Source: Candidatus Ferrigenium altingense (GTDB taxonomy: Bacteria > Pseudomonadota > Gammaproteobacteria > Burkholderiales > Gallionellaceae). Taken from it: 64,000 bases of DNA. The stretch covers positions 1 through 64,000 of the forward strand of contig JAHRYS010000002.1 of assembly GCA_020621985.1 (NCBI GenBank), read 5' to 3'. Shown piece after piece: positions 43,251 to 51,570 of the stretch (within the stretch, counting starts at the first letter, position 1; each line of letters begins with the position of its first letter). The notes under the pieces are model-generated. The model was given only the letters and a program-made list of their open reading frames with translations. It made no database searches and was not told where the DNA came from. A program made the translations under genes and the position numbers.

Positions 43251-44570
43251 ATGAAACTAAAACCGCTTCTCTTGGCAATCCTGCTCGGCGCAAGTAGCGG
43301 GGCGCTGGCTGCCGACCTGCTGGAAATTTTCCGCGCCGCGCAAGCGAACGATCCGGTGTTTGCCGCCGCACGCGCCACCATGCAAGCCGGTCAGGAAAAG
43401 CTGCCGCAAGGCCGCTCGCTGTTGATGCCCAGCATCAGCCTCAGCGCGAACAGCACGTTTAACGACCAGACAGTCCGGTCTCAGGGGGCCTTCCCGCCAA
43501 GCGGCAACTTTCGCTACAACAGCCACGGCTACGGCGTGAACCTGACGCAACCGTTGTTCCGCCAGCAAAACTGGCTCTCCTATACCGAAGCCGAATTGCA
43601 GGTTGCACAAGCCGAGGCGCAATTCAGGGTTACCGAACAGGATCTGATCCTGCGCGTCGCGCAAGCCTACTTCGATGTGCTGATCGCGCAAGACAGCGTG
43701 CAGCTCGCCGAGGCGCAGAAGACCGCCATCTCCGAGCAGCTGGAACAGGCCAAACGCAACTTCGAGGTGGGCAGCGCCACCATTACCGATACCCACGAAG
43801 CGCAAGCGCGTTACGACCTGACCAGTGCGCAGGAAATCGCCGCGCAGAACAGCCTGGAAATCAAGCGCCGTACCTTGCAGCAACTGATCAATGCGATACC
43901 GAAAGACCTCAGACACCTCGGCAAGGAATTCAAGCTGGAAGCCCCGCAACCCGCCGACATGGAAAAATGGGTGGACGATGCCCAGTTGAACAGCCTGCAA
44001 CTCGCCATCGCGCAAGCGGGCGCCGAGATTGCCGAGAAAGAAGTGGCGCGCAACCGTGGCGGGCACTATCCCACGGTGGACTTGGTGGCGAATTATTCCA
44101 ACAACCAGTCCAACGGCGGCAGTTTCGGGGTGGGCAGCGACAACACCAGCAAGAGCGTCGGCGTGCAACTGAACCTGCCGCTGTTTCAGGGTGGGGCGGT
44201 CAATTCAAAATGGCGCGAAGCGGAAGCCAATCGCGAGCGCGCCATACAAGAACTGGAAAACACCCGCCGCACCGTCGCGCTGCAAACCCGCCAAGCCTAT
44301 CTCGGCGTAGTCAGCGGCATCGCCCAGGTCAAGGCATTGCAGCAGGCCCTCACCTCCAGCGAAAGCGTCCTGGAAGCGAGCAAGCTGGGCCAGGAAGTGG
44401 GCGTGCGCACCAACCTCGATGTGCTGAATGCGCAGCAACAGTTATATTCAACACGCCGCGATCTGTACCAGGCCGAGTACAGTTACTTGTTGAGTCAGCT
44501 GCGCCTGAAGGCAGCGGTGGGTTTGCTGGATGAAAAAGACTTAGGCAGAATCAATCAAGCGCTCTACTAA
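43251..44570 (+). CDS. tolC: TolC-family outer membrane efflux channel
   Basis: 439 residues from ATG 43251, which gives a signal peptide MKLKPLLLAILLGASSGALA directly followed by ADLLEIF; an ATG at 43233 adds six residues. Two OEP repeats with the usual pattern: AAQANDPVFAAARATMQAGQ, GVNLTQPLFRQQNW, then AQAGAEIAEKEVARNRGGHY, GVQLNLPLFQGGAVNSKWRE and LDVLNAQQQLYSTRRDLYQA. Forms a trimeric channel for type I secretion or drug efflux. No inner-membrane partners are adjacent. Confidence 0.93.
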   Translation: MKLKPLLLAILLGASSGALAADLLEIFRAAQANDPVFAAARATMQAGQEKLPQGRSLLMPSISLSANSTFNDQTVRSQGAFPPSGNFRYNSHGYGVNLTQPLFRQQNWLSYTEAELQVAQAEAQFRVTEQDLILRVAQAYFDVLIAQDSVQLAEAQKTAISEQLEQAKRNFEVGSATITDTHEAQARYDLTSAQEIAAQNSLEIKRRTLQQLINAIPKDLRHLGKEFKLEAPQPADMEKWVDDAQLNSLQLAIAQAGAEIAEKEVARNRGGHYPTVDLVANYSNNQSNGGSFGVGSDNTSKSVGVQLNLPLFQGGAVNSKWREAEANRERAIQELENTRRTVALQTRQAYLGVVSGIAQVKALQQALTSSESVLEASKLGQEVGVRTNLDVLNAQQQLYSTRRDLYQAEYSYLLSQLRLKAAVGLLDEKDLGRINQALY

Positions 44571-44691
44571 CGCATCCAACTGGCACTACCCAATCCCTAG
44601 CCCCAAGCGGCGACCTTACTACTACATGCGCATACGCTCGTGCAGCGCAACCAAATACCGAGTTTGGACTTTTCACCCTTGTGAGCGCTCG

Positions 44692-45840
44692 TCACAGCTT
44701 TTGCTGGCGGTAGCGATGCCAGATAACGGAACAAAGGGAAAATAGCAGGGCAAGAAAAAATCCGGCAGCCAATCCAATGGCTGCCGGCTTCAGATAACGC
44801 GGCTTGCTCGCACTGATATACGTGGGTTGCTCCAGTCCCAAGGTGAACCGGGTATGAATTGAAACCATGTCATGCTTGATGTTGTTGAGTATTGAAATTT
44901 TATTCCAATCGGAAGCCTGCAAATCTTTTCTCATGCCGGACTCGATCCGCATAAGTTCCGCTACCGCCGACAGCCCATCAAAATTTTTGCCAATCACCGG
45001 CATTGCCTGTGACAGAAAATCATTCATAATTGCGAGTTGGTTTTTCCTGCTGGTTAAGCGGGATAAGTCTTCTTTTAGTGCGCTGATGTCCTTATTGACG
45101 GCGATAAGCTGCGTGATGACGGGCAAATACTTGGCACTGGATTCCTTGGGGTCCATAGACTGAGTAATGATTGAGGCGGAATTTATAGGGAATTTCACTT
45201 TAAGCAACTCAAGGTCGGCCATGCGACTTCTTAAGTATGCCATTTCGATTTCCAATACAGAAATACTCTTTGCAATTTCAGATTCAGAATTCAGCAAATC
45301 GATCTGATAGTTCGCGATGACATCTTTCAAAGCCAGGTACGCAGCCCCACTCCGCAAAAATGAGGTCGCGGTGGAAAGGTTTTTGAGGGCATCCTCTTTG
45401 CTTGATCCTGTTGTCGTAATAACAAAATCCTTGATTTTTGTAAATTCCGCGTCTTGCTATTCTTTGGACATGCCGAATATTGCCTTGGCGTCTTCTTTGT
45501 TAATAGAAAACGTGGGAACAACATTTTTCTGCCACCATTTCTCACTGGATAACCCCCCTAAAAAGCCTTCGCCATTATTAGTTGCTTCCGAAACCTTGTC
45601 AGCCAAAATAGGCAAATTTCTTTTCAGGTTTTTCCAGGTTAAATAATCGATACCGGATTTATTGATAAGTGTCGCTTCTGCCTCGTATTTACCCAATAAA
45701 AGTGTCCCGCCCAACGCCATGATGAGGCCAAAAAAGGCGCCCATTGAAAGAACCTTCCACTTGGTTACAAAAAAGTCGAGTATGTCATTGAGACTAATTT
45801 CCTGCCCGTCTTCGGCGATTTGTTGTTCTGTATTGGTCAT
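44692..45840 (-). pseudogene. Wzz-like polysaccharide copolymerase interrupted by one in-frame TAG
   Basis: One continuous minus-strand frame of 383 codons with a single amber codon at 45457-45459. The first part (MTNTEQQIAEDGQEISLNDI onwards) has a membrane helix GAFFGLIMALGGTLLLG; after the stop the frame goes on as QDAEFTKIKDFVITTTGSS, through a coiled coil, to a second helix AIGLAAGFFLALLFSLCSVI and a basic end. This is Wzz-like architecture. Both sides are intact, so a single base change (for example CAG or TGG to TAG) made it; nonsense suppression cannot be excluded. Base composition is more A+T-rich than neighbours. Confidence 0.8.
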
Positions 45841-46176
45841 GTCGATTCCAAAATCACAACGTCGTTACATATCGAAATATAATTGGCCGCTTATATTGCG
45901 CAATGCGCTTGTCTCTGCACGCCGGCCCGCACGAATACAAAGATTGGCTTCAAAGCTATTCGAGCAAGTATCACTTTGATGTTTTACAATGGCCGCGACT
46001 TTACAATATTTTCCATATTGATGCATGCTTACGCAAGGACGGCAGGCAGATTTAGCGAGGCTAGCGTCATGCAGTTGCAGGGGAGGGATAAACAAAAAAT
46101 GCTTTTCATTGCCTCTCCCGGCGCGGGTATGTTGCCGGCTATTTGCAAACAAAAACGTCACTATTAAGGCAGCTTC
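45841..46176. other. Intergenic region between the wzz-like pseudogene and the glycan operon
   Basis: 336 bp, divergent on both sides. It should hold the promoter of the wzz-like gene; I see no convincing boxes, gene or repeat. Confidence 0.4.
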
Positions 46177-46325
46177 TTGAAACAAGAAAAAATTTGCGCG
46201 ACTATCCTTGCCGGCGGCAGCGGCAGCCGTTTGTGGCCGCTATCGCGCCAGCATTTACCCAAGCAATTCCTGTCGCTGGATGGTGATGTATCGCTGCTGC
46301 AAACCACCATCAACCGTCTATTGGA
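46177..46325 (+). pseudogene. Duplicated 5' fragment of manC
   Basis: Encodes [20 protein letters not shown] and [20 protein letters not shown], nearly the same as the first ~45 residues of ManC at 46739, with about 85-90% DNA identity by eye. The frame runs without a stop into the MarR-type gene, so a chimeric 189-residue protein could be made. It cannot be a working transferase because everything beyond the nucleotide-binding loop is missing. Confidence 0.8.
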
Positions 46326-46338
46326 CAAGATTTTCAGT

Positions 46339-46367
46339 TTGACATCCCCGTTCGCGGGTGTTGTAAT
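46339..46367 (+). promoter_or_regulatory. Strong promoter with an operator-like dyad for the EPS MarR regulator
   Basis: TTGACA (46339-46344), 17-bp spacer, TGTAAT (46362-46367). The spacer contains ACATCCCCG-TT-CGCGGGTGT, an imperfect inverted repeat (7 of 9). This lies just upstream of the MarR ATG and could be its own operator. Confidence 0.6.
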
Positions 46368-46398
46368 ATGCGCTGTTCAACCACTGAACGCACCACAG

Positions 46399-46746
46399 AT
46401 GCTGGACGAATCCACCCATTACGGGTTGCTCAAAACACTGGAAAACAATCCAAGCCTTTCCCAACGAGACTTGGCAAAGCGTTTGGACATCAGCCTCGGC
46501 AAAGTCAATTTCTGCCTGAATGCGCTGGTCGCGAAGGGCAGCCTCAAGATCAATAATTTCCGCAACAGCGACAACAAGCTGGCCTATGCCTACCTGCTGA
46601 CCCCGCATGGAATCGAGGAAAAGGCGCGCATGACGGTGCAGTTCCTCAAATTCAAGGTGCAGGAATATGAGCGGCTGCGCGCGGAGATCGAAGAATTGCA
46701 GCGTGAAGCGGCTCAGAAAAGCCTGATGGAGAGCGCCCATGAGTGA
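46399..46746 (+). CDS. MarR-type EPS-associated transcriptional regulator
   Basis: 115 residues from [20 protein letters not shown]. Winged helix with [20 protein letters not shown] as the recognition region, [17 protein letters not shown], and a C-terminal coiled coil ([18 protein letters not shown]). This matches the small MarR-like family found with exopolysaccharide clusters (TIGR04176 type). The open frame extends upstream to 46177 through a duplicated manC fragment; I prefer the ATG at 46399 because a promoter stands at 46339-46367 and the family starts here. No strong RBS. It overlaps manC by 8 nt. Confidence 0.82.
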   Translation: MLDESTHYGLLKTLENNPSLSQRDLAKRLDISLGKVNFCLNALVAKGSLKINNFRNSDNKLAYAYLLTPHGIEEKARMTVQFLKFKVQEYERLRAEIEELQREAAQKSLMESAHE

Positions 46747-48280
46747 TGTTTATGCAGTTATCCTCGCCGGCGGCAGCGGCAGCCGCTTGTGGCCGATGTC
46801 GCGGCAGCATTTACCCAAGCAGTTTTTATCGCTGGACGGTGACGTATCGCTGTTGCAAACCACGATCAATCGCCTGTCTCCAGTGATCGGTGCCAGGAAC
46901 GTCCTGATCGTTACGCAAGAATCCCACGCCAAAGGCGAGGCCTATCATGCCCTGCTGCCGTATCAGACACTGTTTGAACCGATCGGGCGCAACACCGCGC
47001 CAGCCATCGCACTGGCCGCCGCTTACCTGATGGCGGAGGGGGGCGACCCCATTATGGTCGTGCTGCCTGCCGACCATATCATCAAAGACGAAGCGCGTTT
47101 CCGCGCACATCTGCACACGGCGATCGAAGCCGCCGAAAGCAGCAAACTAGTCACCTTTGGTATTCAGCCAACCCGTCCCGATACCGGGTTTGGCTACATC
47201 AAAATAAAAAACAGGACTGAGGTCACAGGTCTGAGGGCTGAAGAAAATCAAACCCCTCCCAACCTCCCCTTATCAGGGGAGGAGTTGCTTGGCTCCTCCC
47301 CTGATAAGGGGAGGTTGGGAGGGGTTGGGGTTGCTCGAACCTCAATCCCCGATCCCCAGTCCTGCATTTATGAAGTGGAGCGGTTTACCGAGAAGCCGGA
47401 TATTGCCACCGCCGAACGTTTCTTGAAGGAAGGTGATTACTACTGGAATTCGGGCATGTTCGTGTGGCGCGCCTCGGTAATCCTTGCCGAGATCCGGCAG
47501 CACCTGCCGACAGTGTACCAAGTAATACAAACCATTCTTGCCGAAAGCCGCGCTGGCATAACCTTCCAGCAAGCCGTGGAAAAACATTTCGCCACTATGC
47601 CATCGATCTCGATCGACTACGGCGTGCTGGAAAAGTCCGATTGCGTCTCACTCATCCCCTGCGACATCGGCTGGAACGATGTAGGCAGCTGGCAGGCGGT
47701 GCACGAGATTTCTGCCAAGGACGAAAATGGCAATGCCCTGCAAGGCAACGTCATAGCAGTGGATTGCAAAAATAGCCTGATCCGTGCCGAAAAACGCCTG
47801 GTCGCCGCCATCGGAGTGGAAGACCTGTGCGTGGTCGAGACTGCCGATGCCGTGCTGATTTCGAGGAGCGACCAGACCCAGCGTGTACGCGAAGTAGTGG
47901 ATGCATTGCAGCAAAAAGGTGCAACCGAACATATCTATCATGTCAAAGTGCATCGCCCGTGGGGCAGTTACACAGTGCTGGAAGAAGATCCGGAAGGCTT
48001 CAAGCTCAAGCGTATCGAAGTTGCGCCGGGTGCCAGACTCAGCCTACAAAGCCACAAGCGGCGCTCCGAGCATTGGGTGGTGGTGTCCGGTACAGCTACG
48101 GTTACCAATGGCGAGGAGATCATTACCGTGCACAAGAACCAAAGCACCTATATCCCGATCGGCACGAAACACCGCTTGGAGAATCGCGGGCTCGAACCGC
48201 TGCATATCGTCGAAATACAGGTAGGCGATTACTTGGGCGAAGACGATATTCAACGTTATGAAGATAACTACGGCAGGTAA
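46739..48280 (+). CDS. manC: Mannose-1-phosphate guanylyltransferase / mannose-6-phosphate isomerase (ManC)
   Basis: 513 residues, bifunctional type II. GT-A pyrophosphorylase domain: [20 protein letters not shown] with [35 protein letters not shown] and [13 protein letters not shown]. Cupin isomerase domain at the end: [39 protein letters not shown] and [13 protein letters not shown]. Supplies GDP-mannose to gmd and fcl. Between [12 protein letters not shown] and [11 protein letters not shown] about 35 residues are encoded by a perfect palindromic repeat (47251-47326) not seen in usual ManC. No manB/algC is in the window. Confidence 0.95.
   Translation: MSDVYAVILAGGSGSRLWPMSRQHLPKQFLSLDGDVSLLQTTINRLSPVIGARNVLIVTQESHAKGEAYHALLPYQTLFEPIGRNTAPAIALAAAYLMAEGGDPIMVVLPADHIIKDEARFRAHLHTAIEAAESSKLVTFGIQPTRPDTGFGYIKIKNRTEVTGLRAEENQTPPNLPLSGEELLGSSPDKGRLGGVGVARTSIPDPQSCIYEVERFTEKPDIATAERFLKEGDYYWNSGMFVWRASVILAEIRQHLPTVYQVIQTILAESRAGITFQQAVEKHFATMPSISIDYGVLEKSDCVSLIPCDIGWNDVGSWQAVHEISAKDENGNALQGNVIAVDCKNSLIRAEKRLVAAIGVEDLCVVETADAVLISRSDQTQRVREVVDALQQKGATEHIYHVKVHRPWGSYTVLEEDPEGFKLKRIEVAPGARLSLQSHKRRSEHWVVVSGTATVTNGEEIITVHKNQSTYIPIGTKHRLENRGLEPLHIVEIQVGDYLGEDDIQRYEDNYGR
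47251..47326. repeat. 76-bp repeat with perfect 34-bp arms inside manC, in frame
   Basis: Left arm 47251-47284 starts AACCCCTCCCAACCTCCCCT, right arm 47293-47326 is its exact complement, loop TTGCTTGG. Translated as [20 protein letters not shown]. Closely related to the aceF repeat at 29129-29205. Confidence 0.95.
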
Positions 48281-48286
48281 CTGAAT

Positions 48287-48544
48287 ATGCCAGAGATATC
48301 ACGCTTTCTGGGAATTATCATATACATGAACTGGGCAGATCATCCGTTGCCACATTTTCATGCCAAATATGGAAACTACGAAATTACAGTAGAAATTGCC
48401 TCCGGTGTCGTCCGGGGCGAGTTTCCCAAAAGAGCGCTACGTGCTGTTTTGGAATGGCTGGATGAACATAAGACGGAGCTTCTTGAAGACTGGCTCCTGG
48501 CGCAGCAACGAAAGCCATTGAACCCGATACCACCATTGGAGTAA
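48287..48544 (+). CDS. DUF4160-family small protein
   Basis: 85 residues. PEISRFLGIIIYMNWADHPL with PHFHAKYG, then VEIASGVVRGEFPKRALRAV and EWLDEHKTELLEDWLLAQQR are the DUF4160 pattern. Starts 6 nt after manC. It is followed at once by a DUF2442 gene, its usual partner; the pair is often regarded as toxin-antitoxin-like, but no activity is proven to my knowledge. Confidence 0.85.
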   Translation: MPEISRFLGIIIYMNWADHPLPHFHAKYGNYEITVEIASGVVRGEFPKRALRAVLEWLDEHKTELLEDWLLAQQRKPLNPIPPLE

Positions 48545-48548
48545 TGCA

Positions 48549-48806
48549 ATGATTCTTCATACTGTAACCGTCAAACCACTGAAAAATTACCGGCTATATT
48601 TGACTTTCAATAACGGCATCTCTGGGGAAGTTGATCTGACACATGAATTATGGGGCGAGGTTTTCGAGCCGCTGAAAGATATAACGCTCTTCCAAACCGC
48701 CCATCAGGACGAGGTGATGCAAACAGTCTCATGGGCCAACGGAGCGGATTTTGCCCCGGAATTTCTGATTGAAATGCTCATCAAAGAGCAACAACAAGCC
48801 GTATGA
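48549..48806 (+). CDS. DUF2442-family small protein
   Basis: 85 residues. VTVKPLKNYRLYLTFNNGIS, GEVDLTHELWGEVFEPLKD and VSWANGADFAPEFLIEML match DUF2442, the typical neighbour of DUF4160. Starts 4 nt after the DUF4160 stop. Its stop overlaps a 27-codon open frame as ATGA. Confidence 0.85.
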   Translation: MILHTVTVKPLKNYRLYLTFNNGISGEVDLTHELWGEVFEPLKDITLFQTAHQDEVMQTVSWANGADFAPEFLIEMLIKEQQQAV

Positions 48807-48886
48807 CTAAAGTGAGCACTGACGAACTTTCGCGAATTTTAGGTGGCTTGCGCGCCGCCGTTCAAAAACAAAGAGACCAAAAATGA
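48803..48886 (+). CDS. 27-residue micro-ORF linking DUF2442 and gmd
   Basis: [20 protein letters not shown] followed by QKQRDQK. Its ATG overlaps the DUF2442 stop (ATGA 48803-48806) and its stop overlaps the gmd ATG (ATGA 48883-48886). It could be a translational relay that couples gmd to the genes before it. I do not recognise the peptide; it may also be accidental. Confidence 0.4.
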   Translation: MTKVSTDELSRILGGLRAAVQKQRDQK

Positions 48887-50049
48887 CCAGTAGAACTAAC
48901 AGTCCTCAGTCCTCGGTGCAGCCGAAGGTTGCGCTAATCACCGGCGTTACCGGACAAGACGGAGCCTATCTTGCCGAATTTCTGTTAAACAAGGGTTACG
49001 AGGTGCATGGCATGAAGCGTCGCAGCTCCATGTTCAACACCGCGCGTATCGACCATTTGTTCCATGATGTGCATGAAAAAGGCCTGCCGTTCTTCCTGCA
49101 TCACGGCGACATGACCGACTCTTCCAGCCTGACGCACATCATCCAAAAAGTGCAGCCGGATGAGATCTACAATCTCGCGGCGCAGAGCCATGTCGCGGTC
49201 TCGTTCGAGGAGCCGGAATACACTGCTGAGTCCGATGCACTCGGTGCGCTGCGCATCCTGGAAGCGATCCGCATCCTCGGCCTGACCAAAAAAACCCGCT
49301 TCTACCAGGCGTCCACTTCCGAACTGTATGGACTGGTACAAGAGACTCCGCAAAAGGAAACGACCCCGTTCTATCCGCGCAGCCCTTACGCAGTTGCCAA
49401 GCTCTATGCCTACTGGATCACCGTCAACTACCGCGAGGCGTATGGCATCTATGCCTGCAACGGCATCCTGTTCAACCACGAAAGCCCGATCCGCGGCGAG
49501 ACCTTCGTCACCCGTAAGATCACCCGCGCACTGGCGCGCATCAAGCTCGGCCTGCAGGAATGCCTGTATCTGGGCAACATGAACTCCCTGCGCGATTGGG
49601 GCCATGCCAAAGACTACGTCGAGATGCAATGGCTCATGCTGCAACAAGACCACCCGGAAGATTTCGTCATCGCCACCGGCGTGCAGTACAGCGTACGCGA
49701 TTTCGTCAATGCCGCCGCCAAGGAACTCGGCATGAATATCCGCTGGGAAGGCAACGGCGTCGACGAGAAGGGCTATCTGCTCCCCTCCCCCGCAAGCGTG
49801 GGAGGGGCTGGGGGAGAGGGGTGCGGCAATGGCAAATGCATCGTCCAGGTCGACCCGCGCTATTTCCGTCCCACCGAAGTCGAGACCCTGCTGGGGGATG
49901 CCAGCAAAGCCAAGAATAAACTCGGCTGGGTACCCAAGATCACCTTCCACGAACTGGTTGCCGAAATGGTGCGCGAAGACCTCAAGGGCGCCGAGCGCGA
50001 CGAGCTGGTCAAGAAGCACGGCTTTGCTGCCTACAATTATCATGAGTAA
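48883..50049 (+). CDS. gmd: GDP-mannose 4,6-dehydratase (Gmd)
   Basis: 388 residues, extended [23 protein letters not shown] at the N-terminus, [38 protein letters not shown], the catalytic [18 protein letters not shown] and Y-x-x-x-K in [40 protein letters not shown] near the end is also typical. Converts GDP-mannose to GDP-4-keto-6-deoxymannose for Fcl. Around residue 305 the frame includes [15 protein letters not shown], encoded by a repeat (49779-49822), in place of a short loop. Confidence 0.95.
   Translation: MTSRTNSPQSSVQPKVALITGVTGQDGAYLAEFLLNKGYEVHGMKRRSSMFNTARIDHLFHDVHEKGLPFFLHHGDMTDSSSLTHIIQKVQPDEIYNLAAQSHVAVSFEEPEYTAESDALGALRILEAIRILGLTKKTRFYQASTSELYGLVQETPQKETTPFYPRSPYAVAKLYAYWITVNYREAYGIYACNGILFNHESPIRGETFVTRKITRALARIKLGLQECLYLGNMNSLRDWGHAKDYVEMQWLMLQQDHPEDFVIATGVQYSVRDFVNAAAKELGMNIRWEGNGVDEKGYLLPSPASVGGAGGEGCGNGKCIVQVDPRYFRPTEVETLLGDASKAKNKLGWVPKITFHELVAEMVREDLKGAERDELVKKHGFAAYNYHE
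49779..49822. repeat. G/C-rich palindromic repeat inside gmd, in frame
   Basis: CTCCCCTCCCCCGCAAGCGT followed by GGGAGGGGCTGGGGGAGAGGGG. Same family, and read in the same frame, as the repeat in cobQ (51-101), giving a peptide of nearly the same kind. Confidence 0.8.
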
Positions 50050-50063
50050 AACAGGTGCATGAT

Positions 50064-50117
50064 GCAAGGTGCAAGGTGCAAGGTGCAAGGTGCAAGGTGC
50101 AAGGTGCAAGGTGCAAG
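50064..50117 (+). repeat. Heptanucleotide tandem repeat (GCAAGGT)7
   Basis: Seven full copies of GCAAGGT and a partial eighth, starting 15 nt after the gmd stop. A perfect short tandem repeat prone to copy-number change. Its reverse complement (CTTGCAC when rotated) resembles the heptads inside fcl. Confidence 0.95.
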
Positions 50118-50156
50118 ATTTTTGGCCATGATTTGTTGCGGAAGGGCTGAACAGCC

Positions 50157-50419
50157 ATGAGCACCATCAAGCTATTTGAAACCAAACAAGTTCGCTCACT
50201 GTGGGACGCAGAGCGCGAGTCATAGTTTTTTAGCATCGTGGATGTTGTAGCTGTGCTCACTGAAAGCCCTAATCCACGCTGAAAATGGAATCGGCGGATG
50301 GTAAAAAACCCGACCGATGAGATTACCAAAGCATGGAGTGGGCTGACCACAAAGCAATACAAGCAAAGAGATCGAAAAAAACGGGTAAGCCTGTAGTAAG
50401 TGCCAAAAATGCAAAGTGA
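50157..50419 (+). pseudogene. BRO-N / antirepressor-like gene, heavily deleted remnant
   Basis: Begins MSTIKLFETKQVRSLWDAER, then an in-frame TAG (50223-50225) where a tryptophan is expected, then FFSIVDVVAVLTESPNP; a later stretch around 50363-50419 reads AKRSKKTGKPVVSAKNAK before TGA. These are the start and the end of BRO-family proteins of about 280 residues (RxxWDxExExWYFSIVDVVxVLTxSxNP ... ELExKTGKPVVS); the middle is missing. It sits between gmd and fcl, so it probably entered the operon with a mobile element and decayed. Confidence 0.65.
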
Positions 50420-50486
50420 CTCAAATAAATTATGAGCAAACTGACCTTGCCCTGTCTTCTTGAATCTTTTGCCTTAGGATTTTAAC

Positions 50487-51566
50487 TTGAACCTATCCTC
50501 TAAAATCTATATCGCCGGTCATCGCGGCCTGGCGGGCAGTGCCATCGTGCGCGAGCTGCAACGCCAAGGCTACACTAACTTGGTATATCGCACCCATGCC
50601 GAACTTGATCTGGAAGATGCGGCGGCCACGCAACGCTTCTTCGAACAAGAGCGCCCCGAATTGGTGTTCCTGGCCGCCGCCAAAGTTGGCGGCATCCATG
50701 CCAACAACACCTATCCGGTGGAATTTCTGATGAGCAACCTGCTGGTTGAGGCCAGCGTCTGTCGCGCCGCGTATGCGACCAAAGTCAGCCGCCTGATCTT
50801 CCTGGGCAGCTCCTGCATCTACCCGCGCGACTGCCCGCAACCGATCAAAGAAGAATACCTGCTCACCGGCCCATTGGAAGGGACTAACCGTGCTTACGCA
50901 CTGGCCAAGATTGCCGGCATTGAAATGTGTTGGTCATACAACCGCGAATATGGCACGAAATGGTTGGCAGTCATGCCCACCAACCTATATGGTTCCGGCG
51001 ACAACTACGACCTGAACAGCTCCCACGTCCTGCCAGCCCTGATCCGCAAACTCCACCTAGCGAAACTCGCCCAAGCCGGTGACATCCAGGGTATCAACTG
51101 CGACGAAGCCACCCACGGCCCCATCCCCGCCGACCTGAAAGCCAAGCTCCTTGAATCTTGCCCCTTGCCCCTTGTACCCGATTCTCGCCTTGCACCTGGA
51201 GTTGTCCTATGGGGCAGCGGTACACCCAAGCGCGAGTTCCTGTATGTGAATGATTTAGCCAACGCACTCGTATTCCTTGCCACCTTGGATGATGAACGTT
51301 ACAACAAGCTGGTTGCACCAACCGTGTGCCCGATAATCAACGTTGGCACGGGTGAAGAAGGAACTATTCGTGAGTTGGCAGAGGTTATTGCTGGCGTAGT
51401 GGGCTACACAGACAAGTTCATACAAGACACATCCAAACCAGATGGCACGATGCGAAAAGTACTGGATGTGTCAAAGATTCAAGGCTTGGGGTGGCGGGCC
51501 AAAACCTCACTTACAGACGGCATTTCGCGTGCCTATGAAGATTACCTGCTAAGTACTACCGAATAA
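50487..51566 (+). CDS. fcl: GDP-L-fucose synthase (Fcl/WcaG)
   Basis: 359 residues. Epimerises and reduces GDP-4-keto-6-deoxymannose to GDP-L-fucose. KIYIAGHRGLAGSAIVRELQ, LAAAKVGGIHANNTYPVEFL, LGSSCIYPRDCPQPIKEEYL, Y-x-x-x-K in NRAYALAKIAGIEMCWSYNR, and WGSGTPKREFLYVNDLANAL. It begins at a TTG (50487) with AGGA upstream. Between KAKLLES and VVLWGSG there is an unusual segment CPLPLVPDSRLAPG encoded by a heptanucleotide-rich stretch (51150-51177 and after). Four nt before the ABC transporter gene. Confidence 0.94.
   Translation: MNLSSKIYIAGHRGLAGSAIVRELQRQGYTNLVYRTHAELDLEDAAATQRFFEQERPELVFLAAAKVGGIHANNTYPVEFLMSNLLVEASVCRAAYATKVSRLIFLGSSCIYPRDCPQPIKEEYLLTGPLEGTNRAYALAKIAGIEMCWSYNREYGTKWLAVMPTNLYGSGDNYDLNSSHVLPALIRKLHLAKLAQAGDIQGINCDEATHGPIPADLKAKLLESCPLPLVPDSRLAPGVVLWGSGTPKREFLYVNDLANALVFLATLDDERYNKLVAPTVCPIINVGTGEEGTIRELAEVIAGVVGYTDKFIQDTSKPDGTMRKVLDVSKIQGLGWRAKTSLTDGISRAYEDYLLSTTE
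51150..51177 (+). repeat. Heptanucleotide units (CTTGNNN)4 inside fcl
   Basis: CTTGAAT, CTTGCCC, CTTGCCC, CTTGTAC in a row, followed a little later by CCTTGCACC. Related to the (GCAAGGT)7 tract 1 kb upstream on the opposite strand. It is read in frame as a Pro/Leu-rich insertion. Confidence 0.65.
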
Positions 51567-51570
51567 TTCC

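Noticed and set aside
50445-50465. TGACCTTGCCC sequence before fcl resembling the end of the IS3 element
   Set aside because: Only about 11 bases match the IS terminal repeat and no further element sequence follows; it could be a solo end but chance is as likely.
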